From NCBI GenBank assembly GCA_045106295.1, contig JBGCEI010000111.1, positions 1 to 20,740 on the forward strand: a stretch of 20,740 bases of DNA, written 5' to 3'. Shown one piece after another: positions 14,922-20,740 of this stretch. Position 1 is the stretch's first letter. Every line of letters begins with the position of its first letter. The translations under genes were made by a program, and so were the position numbers. The notes beneath the pieces were generated by a model that saw only the letters and a program-made list of their open reading frames with translations, had not been told where the DNA came from and searched no databases. Source of the DNA: WTJX01 sp045106295. Its GTDB lineage: Bacteria; Bacteroidota; Bacteroidia; Cytophagales; JAAEPT01.

Positions 14922-14951
14922 TTGTTTCGAAAACTAAATTTTATACCTTTG
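14922..14951 (+). promoter_or_regulatory. Bacteroidota-type promoter of rpmH
   Basis: TTG (14922-14924), 19 bases, then TACCTTTG (14944-14951) is an exact match to the Bacteroidota promoter pattern TTG-N19-TAnnTTTG, 24 bases before the rpmH start. It is the clearest promoter in the window. Confidence 0.8.
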
Positions 14952-14975
14952 TCACCCTTATTAAAATAGTAGGTA

Positions 14976-15125
14976 ATGAAAAGAACATACCAACCGTCAA
15001 ATAGAAAGAGAAAAAACAAGCATGGTTTCAGAGATAAAATGAAATCAAAGGCTGGTAGAGCACTTCTTGCAAGAAGAAGAGCTAAAGGAAGAAAGAAATT
15101 AACTGTTTCCGACGAGAAAAAATAA
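14976..15125 (+). CDS. rpmH: Ribosomal protein bL34
   Basis: This small gene encodes 49 residues beginning MKRTYQPSNRKRKNKHGFR and containing GRALLARRRAKGRKKL, the hallmark of bL34 of the large ribosomal subunit. The protein is strongly basic. Length fits the family, with a short acidic-basic end (TVSDEKK) after the usual core. It is followed after 36 bases by rnpA, the order kept in most bacteria, and preceded by a strong promoter. Confidence 0.97.
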   Translation: MKRTYQPSNRKRKNKHGFRDKMKSKAGRALLARRRAKGRKKLTVSDEKK

Positions 15126-15161
15126 ATTATCTTTTCTTCTTATCTAACGAATTAGATTAGA

Positions 15162-15584
15162 ATGATAGAAGAAAACACACGGTTTACATTCAGTAAGTCC
15201 GAACGTATTACATCCAAAAAAGACATAGACGCTCTATTTGAGTCTATGTCTTTTTTTATTTATCCTTTCAAGGTGTTCTACCTTGAAAATGAGAACCCTA
15301 CCATAAAAGAGCATAAAACACTTATCTCAGTCTCTAAACGACGTTTCAAAAAAGCCGTTACTCGCAACCTGTTTAAGCGTAGAATCAGAGAAGCTTACCG
15401 ACTAAATAAACATAGCTTGCAACCGATAGACGGGGAACGTTATCTCTTAATAGGGTTTCTTTACGTAGGAAAACAAACAGAAAACTTCCAATTCATTGAA
15501 AAAAAACTTAATTTGATTATCAATCGGTTGAATACTTCTCCTGAATCAGAAGAGACTCACAAGGCTATAATTAAAAAGAGCTAA
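15162..15584 (+). CDS. rnpA: Ribonuclease P protein subunit
   Basis: RnpA binds the RNase P RNA and helps it cut the 5' leader from tRNA precursors. The 140-residue product carries FSKSERITSKKDIDALFE at the start and the RNR signature region KRRFKKAVTRNLFKRRIREAYR (about 59-80), which binds RNA. Length is usual for Bacteroidota. The gene follows rpmH directly, as in most bacteria. The next gene is not yidD, the common neighbour, but an S41 protease, as in a number of Bacteroidota. A heptad repeat begins at its last codons. Confidence 0.93.
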   Translation: MIEENTRFTFSKSERITSKKDIDALFESMSFFIYPFKVFYLENENPTIKEHKTLISVSKRRFKKAVTRNLFKRRIREAYRLNKHSLQPIDGERYLLIGFLYVGKQTENFQFIEKKLNLIINRLNTSPESEETHKAIIKKS

Positions 15585-15613
15585 TAGCTAGCCGCTAAAG
15601 GCTAATCGCTAAA
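15579..15613 (+). repeat. Five tandem heptads (nGCTAAn) between rnpA and the S41 gene
   Basis: Five consecutive 7-base units AGCTAAT, AGCTAGC, CGCTAAA, GGCTAAT and CGCTAAA run from the last codon of rnpA to nine bases before the protease ATG. It is a second kind of short-period leader repeat besides those at 6836 and 7321. Confidence 0.7.
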
Positions 15614-15622
15614 TTTAAAAAT

Positions 15623-17302
15623 ATGAAAAACAATAAAATCAAATCATACCTTATAAGTCCCTCATTCTTAATTGCTGGTGCTATCCTTTTATTAGGCCTA
15701 TTGGTATCATTTGATAAACCCAGCGACAGATACTTCCAGATAGCTAAAAACATGGAGGTATTATCTTCTGTGTACGCCGAAGTAAATAAAGTGTATGTAG
15801 ATGAGGTAAACCCATCTGATTTTATGAAAAAAGGAATAGACGCTATGTTAGGTTCGTTAGACCCTTATACGAATTACATTCCTGAAGACGACATCGAGGA
15901 TTTTCGTTTTATGTCTACTGGGCAATACGGAGGGATAGGAGCTATTATTGGAAACAGGAACGGAAAAACCTTAGTACTAATGCCTTATGAAGGGTTTCCT
16001 GCCCAAAAAGCAGGTTTACGAGTAGCAGACGAAATCATAAAAATTGACGGAAGGTCCACCGAAGGCTTAAACACCTCAGAAGTAAGCAAACTCCTAAAAG
16101 GGCAAGCTAACACCAAAATAGCCGTAACTATTCAACGATATGGAACGGAAAAACCGTTTGACATTACCTTAGAAAGAGAAAAAATAAAAGTAAACAATGT
16201 ACCTTATTACGGTATGATAACCAGCGATGTAGGTTACATGGACTTGAAAGATTTCACAAGCGATGCTTCTAAAGAGATCAAAAATGCCTTACTAAAGCTA
16301 AAAGAAAAAGGAGCTAATAAATTCATATTAGACCTTAGAGGAAACCCTGGAGGCTTGCTAAACGAAGCAATTGCTATTTCAAACATATTTATTCCAAAAG
16401 GAAAAGAAATAGTAAGCACCAAAGGAAAAGTAGAAAAATGGAATAGTACACATTTAGGAAGAGATATAGCTGTAGACACAGAATCGCCTTTAGTAATTCT
16501 GACTAACTCTAGAAGTGCTTCTGCATCAGAGATTGTGTCAGGCGTTATTCAAGATTACGACAGAGGTGTATTGATAGGGAAAAGAACGTTTGGAAAAGGG
16601 TTGGTACAGGCTACTCTACCCGTTGCTCACAATGCAAAAGTAAAAGTAACGACAGCTAAATATTACATACCAAGCGGAAGATGCATACAAGCAATTGATT
16701 ACAGCAATAGAAACCCTGACGGATCGGTAGGAAAAGTACCAGATTCTTTGATTACGGAATTTAAAACTAAAAACGGAAGAAAAGTATTTGATGGCGGTGG
16801 CGTTAATCCTGATATCACAACAAAGCAACAAGAAGTATCCGAGATTCTGAGAGGCTTAGTGAATCAAAATATGTTGTTCGACTATGCAACGGAGTATTAC
16901 TTTAAAAACAAAGAGAACGTGAGTAGTCCAAAAGAATTTATTTTGACGGATAGTGAGTACAACGAATTTGTTAGTTGGTTAACCACTAAAGAATTTACTT
17001 ACAAAAACAAGGTAGAAAGACGCCTTGAAAATCTAAATGAATTGATAGAAAAAGACTCTTTAGCGTATTTAAATATCTCTTCTGATCTAAAAGCAATTGA
17101 AGAAAAGGTGAAGAACAGCAAAAAAGAAGAGTTACTGTTTTACAAAAAAGAGATTAAAGCACTATTGGAAGAGGATATTGTTTCTCGTAAATTTTATCAA
17201 AAAGGAATGCTAGAATCTGCTTTGCAGCATGATAACGACATAAAAGAAGCCTTAGCTTTATTCAATGACACCAAGCGATACAACAGCTTATTAGGTAACT
17301 AA
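15623..17302 (+). CDS. S41-family C-terminal processing peptidase
   Basis: CtpA/Prc-type proteases cut proteins near the C-terminus outside the cytoplasmic membrane. The 559-residue protein has an N-terminal membrane anchor or uncleaved signal (about 10-30). Then come a cap region with GSLDPYTNYIP, a PDZ domain (about 95-185; YGGIGAIIG, GLRVADEIIKIDG) and the catalytic core with LDLRGNPGG. The catalytic Ser300 lies in SRSASASEI and Lys325 in RTFGKGLVQ, 25 residues apart as in the Prc family. A C-terminal helical extension of about 140 residues follows (after 415), as in Bacteroidota members. The ATG at 15623 gives the expected MKNNKIK-hydrophobic start. A TSUP transporter gene begins six bases after its stop. 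Confidence 0.92.
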   Translation: MKNNKIKSYLISPSFLIAGAILLLGLLVSFDKPSDRYFQIAKNMEVLSSVYAEVNKVYVDEVNPSDFMKKGIDAMLGSLDPYTNYIPEDDIEDFRFMSTGQYGGIGAIIGNRNGKTLVLMPYEGFPAQKAGLRVADEIIKIDGRSTEGLNTSEVSKLLKGQANTKIAVTIQRYGTEKPFDITLEREKIKVNNVPYYGMITSDVGYMDLKDFTSDASKEIKNALLKLKEKGANKFILDLRGNPGGLLNEAIAISNIFIPKGKEIVSTKGKVEKWNSTHLGRDIAVDTESPLVILTNSRSASASEIVSGVIQDYDRGVLIGKRTFGKGLVQATLPVAHNAKVKVTTAKYYIPSGRCIQAIDYSNRNPDGSVGKVPDSLITEFKTKNGRKVFDGGGVNPDITTKQQEVSEILRGLVNQNMLFDYATEYYFKNKENVSSPKEFILTDSEYNEFVSWLTTKEFTYKNKVERRLENLNELIEKDSLAYLNISSDLKAIEEKVKNSKKEELLFYKKEIKALLEEDIVSRKFYQKGMLESALQHDNDIKEALALFNDTKRYNSLLGN

Positions 17303-17308
17303 TAAGCT

Positions 17309-18130
17309 GTGCCCGAACTCATTTACCTTATTCCTATTTTATTTATTGCTGGTTTAGCAGGAGGGTATCTTTCTGGCTTACTAGGCATTGGAGGAGGAAT
17401 GATCTATGTCTTTATACTCACTATCCTTTTTAAAGAAAATTATCAGTTAGGTAACGAGATAGGGCATTTTGTAATTGCCAACTCCTTATTCGTTATTTTC
17501 TTATCTACACTAGTGTCTACACTTCGTTTAAGAGAAAAAAAACTCTTTTACCCTAAAGAAGTCCTCAAGATTGGAATTCCCAGCTTATTTACCTCTTTAG
17601 CAATTACTTATTTTTTAGTCAACACACCTATGTTTAGTCCGTTGGTATTCGATTCCATTACACTAATCGTCCTTATTTATATTTTACTGGCGACTCTTTT
17701 AAAGCTAAACAAAGGCGATGACTCAACATTACCAGACGCTATTTCTACAACGACCTACTTTCTATCAGGCATATCGGCAGGTATTCTCTCCGCCATTACT
17801 GGTTTGGGTGGAGGCACTATTCTAAACCCTATTCTAAATGGGAAATTCAACCTTAAAATGACTGTTTCCCGTTCTATTTCACTAGGAGTGATTATGGTAT
17901 CTTCTTTTTCTATTTCGGTTCTAAACCTTGTATTGACTCCAAAAGCAAGTCTACCTTATTCTATTGGCTACATCCAGTTGCCTTATTGTGTCGTGCTAGG
18001 GATAGGTGCTATGCTGAGTTGTAAATACGGTGTTCAGATGGGGAATAAATTGTCAGCGCCTAAACTATTGGTATTATTCTCTATTTTTGTCGCGCTATTA
18101 ATCATCAAAAAAATAGGAGAGATTTATTAA
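17309..18130 (+). CDS. TSUP (TauE/SafE) family permease
   Basis: The 273-residue protein has about eight membrane segments in two homologous halves. Each half begins with the family's glycine signature: GLAGGYLSGLLGIGGGMIYV near the start and GISAGILSAITGLGGGTILN at about 152-171. TSUP proteins export or import small sulfur-containing or organic anions; the substrate here cannot be told. The start is GTG at 17309, six bases after the S41 protease stop. No ATG lies nearby, and the first membrane segment follows at once, so GTG is the best choice. It is closely followed by tsaB (nine bases), which suggests an operon from the protease through the DUF2480 gene. Confidence 0.88.
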   Translation: MPELIYLIPILFIAGLAGGYLSGLLGIGGGMIYVFILTILFKENYQLGNEIGHFVIANSLFVIFLSTLVSTLRLREKKLFYPKEVLKIGIPSLFTSLAITYFLVNTPMFSPLVFDSITLIVLIYILLATLLKLNKGDDSTLPDAISTTTYFLSGISAGILSAITGLGGGTILNPILNGKFNLKMTVSRSISLGVIMVSSFSISVLNLVLTPKASLPYSIGYIQLPYCVVLGIGAMLSCKYGVQMGNKLSAPKLLVLFSIFVALLIIKKIGEIY

Positions 18131-18139
18131 ATCAACACC

Positions 18140-18820
18140 ATGCCCACTATTCTTAGTATAGAAACAGCCACCAAAACATGCTCTATTGCTTTGCACCGAG
18201 AGGCGGAGCTAGTAGGAAGTAGTGAGCTTCACTTGGCAAACTCACACTCAGAAGTGTTGGCCATTCAAATAGAAAATTTATTAAAAAGCACCAAATATAC
18301 TATTGCAGACCTAGATGCTATTGCTGTTTCTAAAGGGCCAGGATCGTACACTGGTTTACGAATAGGCGTTTCTACTGCCAAAGGTCTGGCATATGCTCAA
18401 GACCTACCCATTATTGGGATTGATACGCTTTCAGCTATGGCATATCAGCTAAAAGGACATTTCCCAACCAGTTTATTAGTTCCTATGCTCGACGCTCGTC
18501 GAATGGAGGTCTACACACAGCTTGTAACACACGATCTAAAAGAAATAAAAGCCACTCACCCGCTTATTTTGGAAGCAACTAGCTTCGATGCATTTAAAGA
18601 GCCTTTGATTTTCTTTGGTAATGGCGCGTCGAAGTGTAAAGATCTATTTTCGAAGCAGAGCCGCATCCAATTTATAGACGACATTACGCCTTCTGCAAAA
18701 ACAGTTGGAGAGCTAGCCTACCAAAAATTTTCAAATAAAGAGTTTGAAGACATCGTCACATTTGAACCTTTTTACCTAAAAGAGTTTTATACTCCTAAAG
18801 CAAAGAATAAGCTAAAGTAA
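18140..18820 (+). CDS. tsaB: TsaB, threonylcarbamoyladenosine (t6A) factor
   Basis: TsaB is an inactive-ASKHA partner of TsaD and is needed to make t6A at position 37 of ANN-reading tRNAs. The 226-residue protein has the ASKHA start ILSIETATKTCSIAL, the LHLANSHSEVL segment and the diagnostic KGPGSYTGLRIGVSTAKGLAYA (about 65-86). Length agrees with Bacteroidota TsaB. It overlaps the DUF2480 gene by one base (TAATG), so the two are probably translationally coupled. Its partners TsaD, TsaC and TsaE are not in the window. Confidence 0.95.
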   Translation: MPTILSIETATKTCSIALHREAELVGSSELHLANSHSEVLAIQIENLLKSTKYTIADLDAIAVSKGPGSYTGLRIGVSTAKGLAYAQDLPIIGIDTLSAMAYQLKGHFPTSLLVPMLDARRMEVYTQLVTHDLKEIKATHPLILEATSFDAFKEPLIFFGNGASKCKDLFSKQSRIQFIDDITPSAKTVGELAYQKFSNKEFEDIVTFEPFYLKEFYTPKAKNKLK

Positions 18821-19332
18821 TGGAAGGAATTGTAAATAGAGTAGAGAAAAGTGGACTGATTCAGTTCAATTTAGAAGACTTTCTAGAAGGGCAGGAATTT
18901 GAATTGTACGATATCAAAGACAACCTTTTTCAAGAGATGATCATCAGGGAAAAGGATTTGAGAGAATTTGTAAAAACAAACGATTGGTCTGTTTATAAAG
19001 GCAAGCACATAGGGATTTATTGTTCTACCGATGCCATTATTCCTACATGGGCATATATGTTGCTCATTACTGCTCTTAAACCTTATGCGGCTTCAGTTAG
19101 TGTGACTGAGAATAAAAAAAGGCTAGTATCTTCCTTCTTGTTAAATACGTTACAAAGACATGATTTTACGCAGTACCAAGATGGTAAAGTAGTTATTAAA
19201 GGATGTAGTGATGTTGAGCTAAGTGAGCAAGTATATGGTGAATTGACCAATAAACTAATGCCTTATGCAAAGATTATTATGTTTGGCGAACCATGTAGCA
19301 CCGTTCCTATTTATAAAAAGAAGAAAGAATAA
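18820..19332 (+). CDS. DUF2480 family protein
   Basis: The 170-residue protein begins MEGIVNRVEKSGLIQFNLED, the usual start of DUF2480 proteins, and contains IREKDLREFVKTNDWSVYKG and YCSTDAIIPTWAYMLLI, also typical. No signal peptide or membrane span is present and Cys residues are few (CSTDAI, KGCSDVEL, GEPCSTVPIY). The last, GEPCSTVP, could be a metal or redox site, but this is speculation. The family is found widely in Bacteroidota and its function is unknown. Its start overlaps the tsaB stop, so it is coupled to a tRNA-modification gene and may serve translation or iron-sulfur chemistry. A tRNA-Arg gene follows 54 bases after its stop. Confidence 0.85.
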   Translation: MEGIVNRVEKSGLIQFNLEDFLEGQEFELYDIKDNLFQEMIIREKDLREFVKTNDWSVYKGKHIGIYCSTDAIIPTWAYMLLITALKPYAASVSVTENKKRLVSSFLLNTLQRHDFTQYQDGKVVIKGCSDVELSEQVYGELTNKLMPYAKIIMFGEPCSTVPIYKKKKE

Positions 19333-19386
19333 TTGATTTATTGTTACACTTTACAATTTGTAAGTCGTAAATTTGTAAATCTTTAA

Positions 19387-19463
19387 GGCCTCGTAGCATA
19401 ACTGAATAGTGCACCTGATTTCGGCTCAGGAGGTTGCAGGTTTGAATCCTGCCGAGGTCACCA
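19387..19463 (+). tRNA. tRNA-Arg (TCG)
   Basis: The gene folds as a full cloverleaf: acceptor GGCCTCG/CGAGGTC (one G-U pair), D arm GCAT/GTGC, anticodon arm CCTGA/TCAGG with loop TTTCGGC, and T arm GCAGG/CCTGC. CCA is encoded at 19461-19463. The anticodon at 34-36 is TCG (19421-19423), reading CGA arginine codons. The T loop is TTTGAAT instead of the usual TTCGAAT, a small variation. Confidence 0.93.
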
Positions 19464-19466
19464 TTT

Positions 19467-19500
19467 AACCACCTTTAGATTACGTAAAGGTGGTTTTATT
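19467..19500 (+). terminator. Terminator of tRNA-Arg
   Basis: AACCACCTTTA (19467-19477) and its exact complement TAAAGGTGGTT (19485-19495) form an 11-bp stem with loop GATTACG, followed by a T-rich stretch. It starts three bases after the tRNA CCA. Confidence 0.88.
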
Positions 19501-19803
19501 TTTACACCACTATTTTGGTTTATCCAAAACCCCCTGATAAATAAAATATCACGGATAATTAGTTATGAAACCATAGTCCATTTTCCTATAAAAATTGGAT
19601 TATTCCAGTCCATTCATAGTGTTTATCGCTTATCTGAGCGAGATAGTTGATATTTTTGAAGAAAAGTGTTGTGTGAAAGAAACCAGTTCCTTATGTTTAC
19701 ACCATAGTAATGGCTTACTATACCCATTTTATGGTGGTATGTTAGCTGTTACGTGAAAACGTTTTATTAAATTTAATTGCAACTAAGAGACAAATTTATT
19801 GTT
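19501..19803. other. Structured 300-base intergenic region before the porin gene
   Basis: No coding frame of gene quality is seen. Three dyads are: TTTTGG/CCAAAA (19513-19529), TCGCT/AGCGA (about 19627-19642) and a nested one at 19700-19736. In the last, CACCA pairs with TGGTG around an inner hairpin TAGTAA-TGGC-TTACTA. This could be a structured leader of the porin transcript, but no known riboswitch is recognised. Confidence 0.4.
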
Positions 19804-20740
19804 ATGAGAAAGATTACATTAATCTTAGCGTCTGCTTTACTAGGAGTAACAGCAGTAAACGCACAGGAGTCTACTCCTTTAGTATTATCTGGGTCAGTAG
19901 ATACGTATTACAAATATGATATATAAGGACAACCATCTAACATCCCTACTAGTATTAACGGAGAAGAAAATGGTTTTGGTATAGGTATGATTAACTTAAT
20001 CATGTCTAAAGAATGGAAAAATGTATCTTTCGTTGGAGACTTATCGTTTGGTCCAAGAGGTCAATTTCAGTCTATCCCAAATGTACTTAATCCAGACGGA
20101 ACTGATGACCCAAGTTCATTTAACATCCAGAATTTATATGTATCGTATGCAGTAAATGATGTATTGTCATTTGATATGGGATATATGGGTACATTTATGG
20201 GTTACGAAGTAATCTCTCCAGTAGATAACTTCAACTACTCTACGTCTTACTTGTTTACATACGGTCCATTCCAAAATGCGGGTTTAAAAATTAATGTAGC
20301 ACCAAGTGATAAGGTAGACTTTATGGTAGGTCTATTTAACGATGTAAATTCGTATTCTAACACACCTGGTTCTTCATTTGATTTAGGTGCTCAAGTACAC
20401 GTAGCGCCAACTGAAGGTTTAGATGTTTATGTAAACTACTTAACGTCAGAAACTGGTTTTGATGAACTAGACTTAACTGCTGGTTACCAAGCAACTGATG
20501 CATTGTACTTAGGATTAAACGTTGCGAAGCAATGGGCATCTGCAGGTAAAGCTTATTTTGATAATGATTCACAAAATGGATTCTTTGGTGCTGCGCTTTA
20601 TGTACAGTATGCATTGAGTGATGCGTTTGGTCTTGGCTTAAGAGCTGAACATTTCAATGAGTCAACAAATAATAATACTAATGCTATTGCACCTAGTATT
20701 GATGATACTTCTGTTAATTCATTTACATTATTAGGAAACT
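19804..20740 (+). pseudogene. Flavobacterium-type porin, early stop, 3' end outside window
   Basis: From ATG 19804 the reading has a signal peptide (MRKITLILASALLGVTAVNA) and LVLSGSVDTYYKYDI. It then meets TAA at 19924-19926 (codon 41). After it, the same frame is open to the end of the window and continues as an outer-membrane beta-barrel with family features: MINLIMSKEWKNVSFVGDLS, GPRGQFQSIPN, NLYVSYAVNDVLSFDMGY, DNFNYSTSYLFTYGPFQNAG and ATDALYLGLNVAK. These match the porin family common in Flavobacteriia, in which a GSVDTYYK-like segment is near-universal. The single nonsense codon splits the protein after the first strand; everything else looks undamaged, so the mutation is recent or an error. 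The C-terminus lies outside the window. Confidence 0.75.

Noticed and set aside
15579..15613. CRISPR-like array
   Set aside because: Units are 7 bases with no spacers and no cas genes are present.
16234..16831. Two minus-strand open frames within the S41 protease gene
   Set aside because: They are antisense to the PDZ and catalytic part of a strongly conserved protein.
19387..19803. tRNA-Arg 3' end as an integration site for a mobile element
   Set aside because: No integrase, no repeated tRNA 3' end and no foreign gene block follow; a normal terminator does.
8257..19926. Possible recoding of TAA as sense, since both the MORN gene and the porin have an in-frame TAA after an ATA codon
   Set aside because: TAA ends many intact genes here (for example the SCO, DoxX and TsaB genes), and the MORN gene also needs a frameshift. 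Ordinary mutation explains both.
20357..20614. Minus-strand frame of 85 codons rich in His, Gln and Leu
   Set aside because: It is the antisense of the porin barrel; its composition mirrors the codons of the opposite strand.

Overview
The window is low-GC chromosomal DNA from a member of the Bacteroidota, most like Flavobacteriia or Cytophagia. The evidence is gene content (DUF2480, DUF2339/DUF3999, a Flavobacterium-type porin, a SCO lipoprotein, a GreA/GreB-like protein beside truA) and promoters that fit the Bacteroidota pattern TTG-N19-TAnnTTTG, best seen before rpmH. Genus cannot be decided from sequence alone. No phage, integrase, transposase or CRISPR array is visible.

Layout. Positions 1-6700 lie on the minus strand: the 5' part of tRNA-Tyr, a DUF3999 / DUF2339 envelope pair, truA with a GreA/GreB-like gene one base away, a collapsed VapBC toxin-antitoxin remnant, and dusB. 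Positions 6830-10024 are on the plus strand: two lipoproteins (one a SCO copper chaperone), a MITE-like inverted-repeat element, a broken MORN-type gene, a DoxX membrane protein and an intact MORN-type paralogue. A bidirectional hairpin at 10049-10080 separates these from a minus-strand pair (small unknown protein, folK). From 10908 all genes are on the plus strand: sppA, bioB with a charged tail, an antitoxin with a frameshifted RelE/ParE toxin, rpmH-rnpA, an S41 protease, a TSUP transporter, tsaB, a DUF2480 gene, tRNA-Arg, and a porin gene with an early stop that runs off the window.

How the genes fit together. Several act in translation and tRNA maturation: TruA and DusB (tRNA base modification), TsaB (t6A37), RnpA (5' processing of tRNA), bL34, and two tRNAs. 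Others serve the envelope: SppA, the S41 protease, the SCO protein for cytochrome oxidase copper, the porin, and DUF2339/DUF3999. FolK and BioB are cofactor enzymes.

The oddest property is decay. Four loci carry disruptions while their neighbours are intact: the VapB-VapC fusion remnant (extra A in an A9 run), the MORN gene (a stop and a frameshift), the RelE/ParE toxin (extra T in a T8 run), and the porin (TAA at codon 41). Short-period repeats of 7-8 bases sit directly before three genes, and several dyads overlap likely promoters. No wholly new multi-gene system is evident. The most promising leads are the DUF2339/DUF3999 pair, the MITE-like element, the leader repeats and the homopolymer frameshifts in the two toxin loci.
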